A DNA stretch of 64,000 bases from Aeromonas enteropelogenes (GTDB taxonomy: Bacteria > Pseudomonadota > Gammaproteobacteria > Enterobacterales > Aeromonadaceae). The translations under genes were made by a program, and so were the position numbers. A model generated the notes under the pieces. The model was not told the origin of the DNA, ran no database searches, and worked only from the letters and a program-made list of their open reading frames with translations. The first letter of the stretch is position 1. Every line of letters starts with the position of its first letter. This document shows positions 37,518 through 46,587 of this stretch, one piece after another. Location: contig NZ_CDCG01000038.1 in NCBI RefSeq assembly GCF_000819845.1, forward strand, positions 43,670 through 107,669, written 5' to 3'.

Positions 37518-39287
37518 CTATGGCAGCTTGTCGAGCTGAGCCAGAAACTCGGCCGGGCCCATAAAGCCGGTGACTCTTTGCCCCGTGAGTTCGTTGCCGG
37601 CGCGATCGAAGAATATCAGGGTGGGCAAGCCCAGCACATTGAGGCCGTTGAGCAGCTCGACATCGGTGTCGTCATTGGCAGTGACGTCCGCCTGCAACAG
37701 CACCATGTCGGCAAAGCGCTCGCGCACCGCAGGATCGCTGAAGGTCTTGTGCTCGAACTCCTTGCAGGCGACGCACCAGTCGGCATAAAGGTCGAGCAGC
37801 ACCGGTTTGCCGCGGGCGGCGGTGAGTTGGGTCTTGAGATCATCCTGGGTCTTGATGCGAATAAACTGCGGCGCTTGAGCCTCGGCACCGGTCTGGACAC
37901 CGGGGGCGGGCAGTAGCAGATCCTTGCCCACCACTACGGCACTGATCATCGCCAACAGCAGCACAAAACCGCGCAGGCTCTTGCCGATGGAGTGGGGCTG
38001 ATGCTGGTTGTGGTGATAGAGGTAGGCGCACAGCGCCAACCCCCAGCCGAGCCAGGCCAGGGTGGTAGCCTGATCGCTCCAGAGCCGTGACAGCAGCAGG
38101 ATGGGCACCGCCAGCAGAGCAAAACCAAAGAGTTGCTTGATCACATCCATCCAGGCGCCGGCCTTGGGCAGCAGCTTGCCGCCCGAGGTGCCGAGCAGCA
38201 GCAGGGGCAGCCCCATCCCCAGCGACAGGGCGTAAAGCGCCGCGCCGCCGAGCCAGAGATCGCCGCTCTGGGCCACGTAAATCAGGGCACCGGAGAGCGG
38301 TGCCGTGGTACAGGGGGAGCAGACCAGTCCCGAGATCATCCCCATGATGGCGACCCCGGCCACCGAACCGCCCTGCTGGCGGTTGGAGAAGCCGGAGAGG
38401 CGCGTCTGCAAACTGCTCGGCAGCTGCAGGGTGTAGAGCCCGAACATGGAGAGTGCCAGCAGTACGAACATCACCGAGAGGCCGATCAGCACATAGGGGT
38501 GCTGCAGCGCCGCCTGGAATTGCAGCCCCGCCGAGGCCACCACCAGCCCGAGCAGGGTGTAGGTGAGCGCCATCCCCTGCACATAGACGAAGGAGAGCAG
38601 GAAGGCGCGGCGGGTGGAGAGACGATGGCCGGCACCGGCGATGATGCCGGTCAGAATGGGGTACATGGGAAAGACGCAGGGGGTAAAGGCGAGCCCCAGC
38701 CCCAGTGCAAAGAAGGCGGCGATGCTGAGCCAGAAGCCCTGGCTGCCGAGGGCGGCGGCCAGTTTATCCTGTTGGCTGGACGGTGCAGTCGGCGTCGCCT
38801 CGTCATCACCCGACGTGGCCATCAGCGACTGCACCTCGATCACCTTGGTAGTCGGCGGGTAGCAGAGCCCCACGGTGCAGCCCTGGTAGCTGATTTTGAG
38901 GCTCGCTTGCGGCCCTACCTCGGTCAGGGTGACGGGGATCTCCACCTCCTGGTAATAGACCCGGGTCTTGCCGAAGAAATCGTCCTCGTGTTCGGTTCCC
39001 TCGGGCAGGACGGGCTCGCTGAAGGTGAGGTCGTTACCCTGAAAGCGCAGGCTGTGGCGATAAATATAGTAATCATCGGCGATGCGAAGTCGCAGCAGCA
39101 GCCGGTTGCCCCGCTGCTCGCTCTCCAGGGTGAATGCCTCGTCGACTTTCAGGAAGGCGGGCTTGGCACTGGCCTGAATGCCCAGGCTCCCCAGCAGATC
39201 ACTGCTTGCCTGGACGGGGGTGAACAACAGGCTCAGCAGCAGGGTAAACAGGGCGGGCAGCAGATAGCGCAGGCGAGTGCAACTCAT
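37518..39287 (-). CDS. dsbD: DsbD, thiol:disulfide interchange protein
   Basis: Inner-membrane reductant shuttle that passes electrons from cytoplasmic thioredoxin to periplasmic DsbC, DsbG and CcmG. 589 residues, near E. coli (565). The order is signal peptide (ending VQA), immunoglobulin-like alpha domain with cysteines in GCTVGLCYPP, eight-helix beta domain with CVFPMYPI and SPCTTAPLSG, and thioredoxin-like gamma domain with DWCVACKEF. All six redox cysteines are therefore present. AGGAGGAG precedes ATG 39287. It overlaps the cutA end by four bases, as in enterics. Confidence 0.95.
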   Translation of the reverse strand: MSCTRLRYLLPALFTLLLSLLFTPVQASSDLLGSLGIQASAKPAFLKVDEAFTLESEQRGNRLLLRLRIADDYYIYRHSLRFQGNDLTFSEPVLPEGTEHEDDFFGKTRVYYQEVEIPVTLTEVGPQASLKISYQGCTVGLCYPPTTKVIEVQSLMATSGDDEATPTAPSSQQDKLAAALGSQGFWLSIAAFFALGLGLAFTPCVFPMYPILTGIIAGAGHRLSTRRAFLLSFVYVQGMALTYTLLGLVVASAGLQFQAALQHPYVLIGLSVMFVLLALSMFGLYTLQLPSSLQTRLSGFSNRQQGGSVAGVAIMGMISGLVCSPCTTAPLSGALIYVAQSGDLWLGGAALYALSLGMGLPLLLLGTSGGKLLPKAGAWMDVIKQLFGFALLAVPILLLSRLWSDQATTLAWLGWGLALCAYLYHHNQHQPHSIGKSLRGFVLLLAMISAVVVGKDLLLPAPGVQTGAEAQAPQFIRIKTQDDLKTQLTAARGKPVLLDLYADWCVACKEFEHKTFSDPAVRERFADMVLLQADVTANDDTDVELLNGLNVLGLPTLIFFDRAGNELTGQRVTGFMGPAEFLAQLDKLP

Positions 39288-39601
39288 GGGGTCTCCTCCT
39301 TCAGCCAGTCGAGATAGGCGGGTAGACCCGCACTGACCGGCAGCGCCAGCAACTCGGGCACCTCGTAGGGGTGGTGGGTGAGGATGCACTGCTGCAGCTC
39401 GGCAAAGAGCGGTATCCGGGATTTGATGATGAGCTGGATCTCGGTGGTCCGTTCCACCTTGCCTTGCCAGCGATAGACAGAGGTCACGCCCGGCAGCTGG
39501 TTGATGCAGGCGGCCAGTCGCCGGGTCAGCAGCTGTTCGCAGACAAGGTCGGCACTGGGTTGGTCTGGGCAGGTGCAGAGCACCACAATGGCGTCAGTCA
39601 T
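39284..39601 (-). CDS. cutA: CutA1 divalent-cation tolerance protein
   Basis: 105-residue trimeric protein linked to copper tolerance in E. coli. Family motifs: VLCTCPDQPSADLV, VTSVYRWQGKVE, and the C-terminal LPVSAGLPAYLDWL. Its stop overlaps the dsbD start, so the two genes are coupled. Confidence 0.93.
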   Translation of the reverse strand: MTDAIVVLCTCPDQPSADLVCEQLLTRRLAACINQLPGVTSVYRWQGKVERTTEIQLIIKSRIPLFAELQQCILTHHPYEVPELLALPVSAGLPAYLDWLKEETP

Positions 39602-39820
39602 AAAGGGGGATCTTCACCTCGGTGGGGTAAACCGGCGGGGTCATTTTTGTTAATGAAATGCCCCGAAAATCAGCGGCTACTATACCCCAGAGCCGCCCTG
39701 AATATCATCTGTCGCCATTTGTGAACCTGCGCCGAAAATTTGTGGGGGTCATGAGATGGACGCTGCCATGGGGACAGGGCAGAATGAGCGAGCTTGTTCC
39801 CACTAGACGTAAGGAAATGT

Positions 39821-40177
39821 ATGACCCAACAGAATGAGCAGCAGAGAAACCGCATGTTGAGCCTGCTGCGCGAAGGTGAGCGCCGCATGTTGGTTCAACT
39901 CGCCGGTCTGCTGCGTACCACTGCCGATGACATCAATGCCGAGCTGGAAAAAGAGGGGCTGCAGAGCTTCCTGGAGCAGCCCATCACGGTGGATTATCTC
40001 AATGGCGTGGTGCAGCACCATCTGTTCGAGCGCAAGCACAAAGGGGATATGGCGGTGGCCCAGCAGATGCTTGGTGAATACCAAAGCGAGCTGGAAGCCC
40101 TGCAATTAGCCCAGGCTCAACCCGAAGAGGCTGATGCCACCGATGAAGAGGGTGCCGAGCTCAAGGCTCAGGCCTGA
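39821..40177 (+). CDS. Conserved-looking protein of unknown function
   Basis: 118-residue soluble acidic protein. The first half is helical (RNRMLSLLREGERRMLVQLA), the middle has ADDINAELEKEGLQSFLEQP, and the C-terminus is acidic (PEEADATDEEGAELKAQA). No cysteine, signal peptide or membrane segment. I do not recognise the family. AAGGA precedes ATG 39821 and a strong terminator follows, so it is a real monocistronic gene. The upstream 219 bases contain the cutA start and no other frame. Confidence 0.75.
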   Translation: MTQQNEQQRNRMLSLLREGERRMLVQLAGLLRTTADDINAELEKEGLQSFLEQPITVDYLNGVVQHHLFERKHKGDMAVAQQMLGEYQSELEALQLAQAQPEEADATDEEGAELKAQA

Positions 40178-40211
40178 CGTTTCTCTCCCCCCGCTAGCCG
40201 CTTTTGTTCTC

Positions 40212-40254
40212 TCAGGCACCATCATTGCGATCATGATGGTGCCCTGTTTTTTTG
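40212..40254. terminator. Terminator between the unknown gene and the PACE gene
   Basis: GGCACCATCATG-type stem with perfect complement and a short loop, followed by TTTTTTT. Confidence 0.9.
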
Positions 40255-40267
40255 GAGGCCTTGCCGC

Positions 40268-40705
40268 TTAGCCCAGCGCCTTCTGTAGCACTGGTTGGGG
40301 GATGGGGAACACCTTGTCATAGCCCCAGTTGTAGGCGAAGGCGTAGACCAGATAGAAGGCTACGAAACCCAGATCCAGCACCAGCGCCTCCAGCAGGCTG
40401 ATGTCCAGCCACCAGGACATCACCGGCAGGGCGACGGTCAGTAGCCCCCCCTCGAAACCGAAGGTATGCACAATCCGTTGCCACAGGCTTTTGTGGGTAT
40501 GGCCCTGATACTTCATCAGCAGCTTGTCGACGCCGATGTTGTAGACATAGTTCCAGACGGTGGCGAGCACCGAAAAGAACAGTGCCAGTGGCCCCATGTG
40601 GTTGAGCCCGACTCCGGTGACCCAGCTCGCCAACGGGGCGGCAATCAGCAGGCCAATCAATTCAAAGCCGATGGCATGGCGCAGGCGATCGTTACGGGTT
40701 CGCAT
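40268..40705 (-). CDS. PACE-family multidrug efflux protein
   Basis: 145-residue inner-membrane efflux pump of the proteobacterial antimicrobial compound efflux type, relatives of chlorhexidine exporter AceI. Two tandem bacterial-transmembrane-pair units give four helices: RHAIGFELIGLLIAAPLASW, then RIVHTFGFEGGLLTVALPVM and further helices. Glu15 (GFELIG) aligns with the AceI glutamate that couples proton binding to transport, and FGFEGG is its counterpart in repeat two. Divergent from a LysR regulator with a palindrome between them. Substrates are inferred. Confidence 0.88.
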   Translation of the reverse strand: MRTRNDRLRHAIGFELIGLLIAAPLASWVTGVGLNHMGPLALFFSVLATVWNYVYNIGVDKLLMKYQGHTHKSLWQRIVHTFGFEGGLLTVALPVMSWWLDISLLEALVLDLGFVAFYLVYAFAYNWGYDKVFPIPQPVLQKALG

Positions 40706-40783
40706 AAATCACTCTCTCAATCAGGTTCATTCACGAATATCGGGCCAATCTATCGATAAAAGTTGATGTATTCACGTTACTAT

Positions 40784-40802
40784 CTATCTGCAAATCAGAT
40801 AG
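40784..40802. promoter_or_regulatory. LysR-type operator between PACE gene and regulator
   Basis: CTATCTG-CAAAT-CAGATAG, a perfect seven-base inverted repeat. It contains ATC-N9-GAT, a recognised LysR-type box (T-N11-A). It lies 39 bases before the regulator and 78 before the efflux gene. Confidence 0.72.
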
Positions 40803-40841
40803 GTTGGTCGACAAGTATCACAAGCAAACAGGAATTCCGGG

Positions 40842-41723
40842 ATGGGGCCGTCACTGGAACAACTCAATGTACTGCTGGCCGCCGCCGAGACCGGCTCGTT
40901 TTCGGCTGCGGCGCGCAAGCTGGGCAAGGCGCAGTCGGTGGTGAGCACTGCCATCGCCAATCTGGAGATCGATCTGGGGTTGATCCTGTTTGACCGCACC
41001 GGCCGTTATCCCCGGCTGACGGTGGCCGGGGTTCGTATGGTGCAGGAGGCGAGCATACTGTTGGCGCAGGGTGAGCGTCTGCAGGCGATCGCCGGCGAGC
41101 TGGCGGCGGGGGTGGAGTCACGGCTGACCCTGGCCATTGACGATGACTCCCATCTGCCCTGGCTGGGCGCCTTGCTGGAAGAGTTTGCCCGCCGTTACCC
41201 GGCTGTCGAGCTGGAGCTGCTCTTTCCCTTGATGGAGGATGTGACCGACATGCTGGTCAGCGGCCGTGCCCAGCTTGGCATCAGTTACCAGCAGGCTGTT
41301 CCCCAGCGGGAGATAGTCACCCGTACTCTGGGGGAAGTGGCCATGCCGCTGGTGGTCTCGCCGGATCATCCGCTGGCGCACAGGGTGCTGGTGCAAGAGG
41401 TCGATCTGCAGGGGGCGCGCCAGCTGATTGCCACCGGGCGGCGGGATGGCCCCGAACGTCAGCGCTTTCGCATTGCCTCCCAAGTGTGGTGGGTCGAGGG
41501 AGATCTCGGCGTGCTGGAGCTGGTCAAGCGCGGGCTGGGATGGGGCGTGGTGCCCGAGTTCTTGCTGGATAGGCCCCTGGCACGCAAGGAGGTGGTGGTG
41601 CTAACGCCTGAGTTTATCGCCAGGCATGAACTGGTGCTGGAGCTGCAGTGGCACCGCGCCCGCCCGCTTGGGCAGGCGGGGCGCTGGCTGAAGGAGGCAC
41701 TGCTGGCGCGCGTGCCTCGTTAG
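40842..41723 (+). CDS. LysR-type regulator, probable controller of the PACE gene
   Basis: 293-residue LysR transcription factor. The winged helix-turn-helix (residues 1-60) reads LEQLNVLLAAAETGSFSAAA followed by RKLGKAQSVVSTAIANLEID. The effector-binding region covers about 90-290. Divergent neighbours of this kind normally regulate each other's promoter; AceI in Acinetobacter has the same partner arrangement. The chemical signal is unknown. Confidence 0.9.
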   Translation: MGPSLEQLNVLLAAAETGSFSAAARKLGKAQSVVSTAIANLEIDLGLILFDRTGRYPRLTVAGVRMVQEASILLAQGERLQAIAGELAAGVESRLTLAIDDDSHLPWLGALLEEFARRYPAVELELLFPLMEDVTDMLVSGRAQLGISYQQAVPQREIVTRTLGEVAMPLVVSPDHPLAHRVLVQEVDLQGARQLIATGRRDGPERQRFRIASQVWWVEGDLGVLELVKRGLGWGVVPEFLLDRPLARKEVVVLTPEFIARHELVLELQWHRARPLGQAGRWLKEALLARVPR

Positions 41724-41736
41724 TCCGGATTGCGGG

Positions 41737-42645
41737 TCAGTCGACGAGGGAGTAGGGCAGGGGCTGCAGGGTGAGGCTGGCGCTCTCATCCTGCTTGAGA
41801 CGGAACAGGGCGTCGGTCTCGGTGTCTTTGGGCAGCACGGCGGTGAGCCACACCTGACCATCCCGTTGCCAGGCGTTGAGCACCATACCGCTGCGACGCC
41901 AGTTGTCACCGAGCCGGATTTCCAGCGTATCACCACTGGCCACTGGCTCGCTGGCAACGCCCGCCAGCAGGAACAGGGCACGGTTGTTGGCGCCGCGATA
42001 CTTGGCGCGCGCCACCGTCTCCTGACCCATGTAGCAACCCTTGGTAAAGCAGATGCCGTCGAGGGCCTGCAGGTTGAGCATCTGCGGGATGAACTCCCCC
42101 TGATGCACCGCTTCCATGTGCGGCAGACCCGCCTTGATCTCGAGTCCCCACCAGAGGGATTCGTCGCCCGCCGGCAGGGTATCGGCTTGCTGGTCGCTCA
42201 CCAGCAGCCAGCGATCCTGTTCAATCTTCACCGCCATGCCGCCGTTGACCAGCCCGCTTTGGACCAGGCCAAAGTGATCGGCGATCCAGACGTCGCTGCC
42301 GGTTCCGGCGATCCCGGTGGCATGGCGCTCGTCGGCGGCGATCTCCACCTTGGAGAAAACGGCGAATTTCTTCAGCTCCGGCAGCTGGCGCTCCAGCACG
42401 GAGGGGGTCGTCAGCATCAGCAGGCTCTCTTCGAGACAGAGCAGGCGGAAATTGCTCCACAGCTTGCCCTTGGGATCGCAGTGGCCACCTAGGGTATTTT
42501 GTCCCGGTTGCAGGGCATTGACGTCACAGGTGACCTGACCTTGCAGGTATTTGACGCGATCCTGGCCGGCGATGCGGGTGATGGCGATCTTGGTCAGGGC
42601 AAAGCGGGTCGGCTCGGCAGGAAAAACAGGTGGTTGCAGGCTCAC
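41737..42645 (-). CDS. ygfZ: YgfZ, folate-binding iron-sulfur protein repair factor
   Basis: Tetrahydrofolate-dependent protein needed for activity of some Fe-S enzymes such as MiaB. 302 residues (E. coli 326). The hallmark K-G-C-Y-x-G-Q-E (FTKGCYMGQETVARAKYRG) is intact, and the N-terminal RIAGQDRVKYLQGQVTCDV is typical. Divergent from sdhE-ygfX, the same neighbourhood as in E. coli. Confidence 0.95.
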   Translation of the reverse strand: MSLQPPVFPAEPTRFALTKIAITRIAGQDRVKYLQGQVTCDVNALQPGQNTLGGHCDPKGKLWSNFRLLCLEESLLMLTTPSVLERQLPELKKFAVFSKVEIAADERHATGIAGTGSDVWIADHFGLVQSGLVNGGMAVKIEQDRWLLVSDQQADTLPAGDESLWWGLEIKAGLPHMEAVHQGEFIPQMLNLQALDGICFTKGCYMGQETVARAKYRGANNRALFLLAGVASEPVASGDTLEIRLGDNWRRSGMVLNAWQRDGQVWLTAVLPKDTETDALFRLKQDESASLTLQPLPYSLVD

Positions 42646-42756
42646 GATGGTATTCCAGAGAGAAAGTATGTGAGCTGCATGGTAAAGACGTAACTAATGT
42701 TTGTCAGCCGGAAAATCCAGCTGGTACCATCCCACGGTCTTTGTAAGGAGAGTTCC

Positions 42757-43026
42757 ATGTTGAGCCCAGTTGAAAAATCCCGCCTGAAGTGGGCCTGCCG
42801 TCGTGGCATGCTCGAGCTGGATGTGATCTTTATGCCCTTTTTTGAACACGAATTCGACACCCTGAGCGAGGCCGATCAGCAGACCTTTATCCGCCTGCTG
42901 GAGTGCGATGACCCGGACCTGTTCAAGTGGTGCATGGGTCATGGTATCCCCGAAGACCCGGCCTTTGCCGCCATGATCCCGATGATCCTGGAGCGCAACC
43001 AGGCCCGTCACGACCGCCAGGGCTGA
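42757..43026 (+). CDS. sdhE: SdhE, FAD assembly factor of succinate dehydrogenase
   Basis: 89-residue protein that helps attach FAD covalently to SdhA and FrdA. The conserved RGMLELD (RGxxE motif) is at residues 16-22, and FKWCMGHGIPED is typical. AAGGAG precedes ATG 42757. Followed 19 bases later by ygfX. Confidence 0.95.
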   Translation: MLSPVEKSRLKWACRRGMLELDVIFMPFFEHEFDTLSEADQQTFIRLLECDDPDLFKWCMGHGIPEDPAFAAMIPMILERNQARHDRQG

Positions 43027-43045
43027 GCCGGTGGAGCGGGTGAGC

Positions 43046-43429
43046 ATGACGGTTCACCCCTCTCGCCATCAGCGGATCTGGCTGCTGGCGCTCTTTCTGT
43101 TGTTGCTATGGCCTGTGGCCATGCTGATCGATGGTTGGCGTTGGGCCCTGTTTGTTCCCTGCTGGCTGGTCGCTCTGGTGCTGGGCTGGCGTGCACTGCC
43201 CCGCGATGCCTTTATGCTGGAGTGGGATGGCCGCTGGCTGTCGTGGCAAGGTGCCCGCTACCAGCTGGGCCCCGGGAGCCGCACTTTGCCCGGGGTGCTG
43301 AGGCTCTCCCTTCTGCCCGAGCAAGGTGCTCCCCGCATTTTGTGGCTCTGCTCCGACTCGCTTCCCCCCGCACACTATCGCCTGTTGGCCCGGGCTATCC
43401 ATTTCCTGTCGTCAGATACCGGACGTTGA
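43046..43429 (+). CDS. YgfX/CptA-like small membrane protein
   Basis: 127-residue membrane protein in the sdhE-ygfX position. Two hydrophobic helices near the N-terminus (about 10-28 and 32-48) are followed by a soluble beta-rich tail. YgfX in E. coli has been described as a membrane partner in the SdhE/YgfY system and as a toxin acting on FtsZ and MreB. The assignment rests mainly on position and architecture. ATG 43046 with GGAG nine bases before it was preferred to GTG 43031. Confidence 0.7.
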   Translation: MTVHPSRHQRIWLLALFLLLLWPVAMLIDGWRWALFVPCWLVALVLGWRALPRDAFMLEWDGRWLSWQGARYQLGPGSRTLPGVLRLSLLPEQGAPRILWLCSDSLPPAHYRLLARAIHFLSSDTGR

Positions 43430-43501
43430 ATGCCGCGCTTTCGCAGCCTCATTGTCAGGTTGGGGGGCAGTGATGATGTTGCTTTCTGCTTGTCACTTTG
43501 C

Positions 43502-43535
43502 CAAAAAAGAGTGACCCCGCCTTAAGCGGGGTCAC
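43502..43535 (-). terminator. nadB terminator
   Basis: GTGACCCCGC/GCGGGGTCAC stem; read leftward it runs into TCTTTTTTGG. Confidence 0.9.
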
Positions 43536-43559
43536 GGATGGGCATTTGCCTGGCCGGGA

Positions 43560-45167
43560 TCAATCCCGCTCCGGGGTCAGTACGGTGGGCTTGGGGTTCG
43601 GCAGCATGTCCGGATAGTCCAGGTTGTAGTGCAGGCCGCGGGACTCTTTGCGTTGCAGGGCGCAGTTGACGATAAGCTCGGCCACCTGCAGCAGGTTGCG
43701 CAGCTCCAGCAGGTTGTTGGAGACCCGGAAGTGGGCATAGTACTCCTGCACTTCCTGCTTGAGCAGGTCGATGCGGCGTTTGGCGCGGGCCAGACGCTTG
43801 TTGGTACGCACTATCCCCACATAGTCCCACATCATCAACCGCAGCTCGTGCCAGTTGTGCTGGATCACCACCAGTTCGTCGGAGTCTTCCACCTGGCTCT
43901 CGTCCCAGGCGGGCAGGTGAGGCGGCTCCACGCTTGTCGGCAGCTTGGCCAGGATGTCGGCACCCGCCTGGTGGGCATAGACCACACATTCCAGCAGGGA
44001 GTTGGAGGCCATCCGGTTGGCGCCGTGCAGCCCGGTGTAGGTCACCTCGCCGATGGCATAGAGGCCGGGAATGTCGGTCTGGCCATTGTTGTCGATCATC
44101 ACGCCACCACAGGTGTAGTGAGCCGCGGGCACGATGGGCATGGGCTCTTTAGTGATGTCGATGCCGACCGCGAGGCAGCGCTCATGGATGGTCGGGAAGT
44201 GCTTGATGATGAACTCCGCCGGCTTGTGGCTGATGTCCAGATACATGCAGTCGGCACCGAGGCGCTTCATCTCGTGGTCGATAGCACGGGCGACGATATC
44301 CCGCGGTGCCAGCTCGGCGCGCTCGTCAAATTCCGGCATGAAGCGGCTGCCGTCTGGGCGGCGCAGATAGGCGCCTTCACCGCGCAGGGCCTCGGTCAGC
44401 AGGAAGTTGGGATCGTCGGGGTGGAACAGGCTGGTAGGGTGGAACTGGTTGAACTCCAGATTGGCCACCCGGCAGCCGGCGCGCCATGCCATGGCGATGC
44501 CGTCCCCGGAGCTGACGTCCGGGTTGGAGGTGTACTGGTACACCTTGGAGGCGCCACCGGTTGCCAGCGCCACGAAGCGGGCGCGAACAACTTCGACCTG
44601 CTCGGCGTTGCGATTCCAGACATAGGCGCCGAGGATCCGGTTGCCCGGCAGACCCAGCTTGCGGGTGGTGATGAGGTCGACCGCGTTGAAGCGCTCCATC
44701 AACTGGATGTTGGGGTGGGCGCGAACCTGATCGATCAGGGTCAGTTGCACTGCCTTGCCGGTGGCATCGGCCGCGTGGAAAATGCGGCGATGGCTGTGGC
44801 CCCCTTCGCGGGTCAGGTGATAGTGGGATTCGCCCTCGGAGTCTTCTTCCTGATCGAAAGGGACCCCCTGCTGGATCAGCCACTGAATGGAGTTGCGGGC
44901 GTTGCGGGCGGTGAACTCGACCGCGGCCGGGTCGCACAATCCTGCCCCGGCATTGAGCGTGTCGCTCACGTGGGATTCGATGCTGTCGGTCTCGTCGAAC
45001 ACGGCAGCGATGCCTCCTTGCGCATAGAAAGTGGCCCCCTCACTGATGGGCCCCTTGCTCAGAACCAGGACTTTGGCCTGGTCAGCCAATCGCAATGCGA
45101 GAGACAGACCGGCGGCACCGCTGCCAATGATCAGTACGTCGCAAAGGTATTCAACACTTGCTTTCAT
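43560..45167 (-). CDS. nadB: NadB, L-aspartate oxidase
   Basis: First enzyme of de novo NAD synthesis; FAD-dependent oxidation of aspartate to iminoaspartate. About 535 residues (E. coli 540). FAD motif [20 protein letters not shown], then [20 protein letters not shown] and [16 protein letters not shown] catalytic region ([18 protein letters not shown]). The ATG at 45167 aligns with the E. coli start; one three codons earlier (45176) is also possible. Divergent from rpoE, as in enteric bacteria. Confidence 0.96.
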   Translation of the reverse strand: MKASVEYLCDVLIIGSGAAGLSLALRLADQAKVLVLSKGPISEGATFYAQGGIAAVFDETDSIESHVSDTLNAGAGLCDPAAVEFTARNARNSIQWLIQQGVPFDQEEDSEGESHYHLTREGGHSHRRIFHAADATGKAVQLTLIDQVRAHPNIQLMERFNAVDLITTRKLGLPGNRILGAYVWNRNAEQVEVVRARFVALATGGASKVYQYTSNPDVSSGDGIAMAWRAGCRVANLEFNQFHPTSLFHPDDPNFLLTEALRGEGAYLRRPDGSRFMPEFDERAELAPRDIVARAIDHEMKRLGADCMYLDISHKPAEFIIKHFPTIHERCLAVGIDITKEPMPIVPAAHYTCGGVMIDNNGQTDIPGLYAIGEVTYTGLHGANRMASNSLLECVVYAHQAGADILAKLPTSVEPPHLPAWDESQVEDSDELVVIQHNWHELRLMMWDYVGIVRTNKRLARAKRRIDLLKQEVQEYYAHFRVSNNLLELRNLLQVAELIVNCALQRKESRGLHYNLDYPDMLPNPKPTVLTPERD

Positions 45168-45258
45168 AAGTATCATTGGCCTGGATTAAGAACTGGCACC
45201 ATGGTAGCCCAAGCGGGGGCGTGTATGCAGCCTGCATCACATTTTTTTCAATGCAAGC

Positions 45259-45285
45259 GAACTTTCTCTGATTCTCCCTGTCTGA
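45259..45285 (+). promoter_or_regulatory. Sigma-E promoter of rpoE
   Basis: GAACTT, exactly 16 bases, then TCTGA, the sigma-E consensus. It lies 65 bases before rpoE, so the sigma factor should drive its own operon. Confidence 0.9.
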
Positions 45286-45349
45286 ACTTGTGCGCTTAGG
45301 AAGGGCCGGAAAAGAAAAACGATAACCTGATGGGGGTTTTACGGCTCCA

Positions 45350-45931
45350 ATGAGCGACCAGAATCTACTGGACGAACAGCTGGTTGAACGTGTCCAGCGT
45401 GGCGACAAAGCAGCGTTCAACCTGTTGGTAAAAAAATACCAGCACAAGGTGGTCAACCTGGTGGCCAGGTATGTCAACAATCCCGGAGATGTGCCCGATG
45501 TGGCGCAAGAGGCCTTTATCAAAGCCTACCGGGCTTTGCCGACATTCCGTGGTGAGAGTGCTTTCTATACCTGGTTGTACCGAATTGCCGTCAACACGGC
45601 GAAGAATTATCTGACCTCCCAGGGGCGCAGGCCGCCCAGCAGTGATGTGGAGGCTGACGAAGCAGAGTCCTATGGTGGTGGTGAAGCCTTGCAAGAGGTC
45701 TCAACCCCTGAAAACCTGGCGCTGACCGACGAGATCAAGCGCACCGTGTTTGCCGCCATAGAGGCCTTGCCGGAAGACCTGAGGACAGCGATCACCCTTC
45801 GTGAACTGGAAGGGCTGAGCTACGAAGAGATTGCCGAAATCATGGATTGCCCTGTGGGTACGGTCAGATCCCGTATCTTCCGGGCGAGGGAAGCAATCGA
45901 CAAAAAGCTGCAACCTCTGATCGAGAACTAA
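45350..45931 (+). CDS. rpoE: RpoE, envelope-stress sigma factor
   Basis: Extracytoplasmic-function sigma factor. 193 residues. Region 2 (PDVAQEAFIKAYRALPTFRG, then FYTWLYRIAVNTAKNYL) and region 4 (LSYEEIAEIMDCPVGTVRSR) are intact and nearly identical to the enteric protein. The first gene of rpoE-rseA-rseB-rseC. In relatives it is released when RseA is cleaved by DegS, RseP and ClpXP after outer-membrane-protein misfolding; surA and lptD in this window belong to the same physiology. Confidence 0.98.
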   Translation: MSDQNLLDEQLVERVQRGDKAAFNLLVKKYQHKVVNLVARYVNNPGDVPDVAQEAFIKAYRALPTFRGESAFYTWLYRIAVNTAKNYLTSQGRRPPSSDVEADEAESYGGGEALQEVSTPENLALTDEIKRTVFAAIEALPEDLRTAITLRELEGLSYEEIAEIMDCPVGTVRSRIFRAREAIDKKLQPLIEN

Positions 45932-45954
45932 CTGGGGAAAGACGGGTTTAACTT

Positions 45955-46563
45955 ATGGCAAATAAAGAGCAAATCTCTGCCCTGATGGATGGTGACCTGA
46001 GTGACGCACAAGTACTGAACGAGCTGGAGCTGGACTCCGACTTGCAAGATACCTGGGGTCGTTACCACCTGATCGGCGATGCCATGCGGGGGGACCTGCC
46101 GGTCAATCTGCAGCTGGATCTCAGCGACAGCATCATGGCCGCACTGGAAGATGAGCCCACCGTACTGGCACCCAAGCCGGTCGAGGCCAAACCGGTTGCG
46201 CCTCAGGCACAACCGGAAATGGAACCAGCCAAGACAGATTCCAATGTGGTGCCGCTGTTCCGCCGTATCGGCCAGCAACTTGGCCAATACGCCATTGCGG
46301 CATCGGTCGCCGCGGCGGTCATCTTCGGGGTACAGCAGTATCAGGGACAGGACGGCGTGCCGACCAACCCTGTGCTCAATACCATCCCTATCGGTGGCAG
46401 CGCGGCCCCGGTCAGCGTGCACTATCCGCAAGAGGGTAACCGCAATCGCCAGCAAGGGTTGACCGAGCAGCAGATGCAGGAGCAGCGGGAACGGATCAAC
46501 GCCTTCCTGCGTGACCACCAGTTGCAGCAACGTCTGCTGCAAGACAGGCAAATTCAACAATAA
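45955..46563 (+). CDS. rseA: RseA, anti-sigma-E factor
   Basis: Bitopic inner-membrane inhibitor of RpoE, 202 residues. The cytoplasmic anti-sigma domain (1-60) begins MANKEQISALMDGDLSDAQV; a single membrane segment lies at about 112-128 (YAIAASVAAAVIFGV), followed by a periplasmic tail rich in Gln that binds RseB. Gap to rpoE is 23 bases. Confidence 0.93.
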   Translation: MANKEQISALMDGDLSDAQVLNELELDSDLQDTWGRYHLIGDAMRGDLPVNLQLDLSDSIMAALEDEPTVLAPKPVEAKPVAPQAQPEMEPAKTDSNVVPLFRRIGQQLGQYAIAASVAAAVIFGVQQYQGQDGVPTNPVLNTIPIGGSAAPVSVHYPQEGNRNRQQGLTEQQMQEQRERINAFLRDHQLQQRLLQDRQIQQ

Positions 46564-46587
46564 CGAGTCGTCAGGGATACCAACAAC

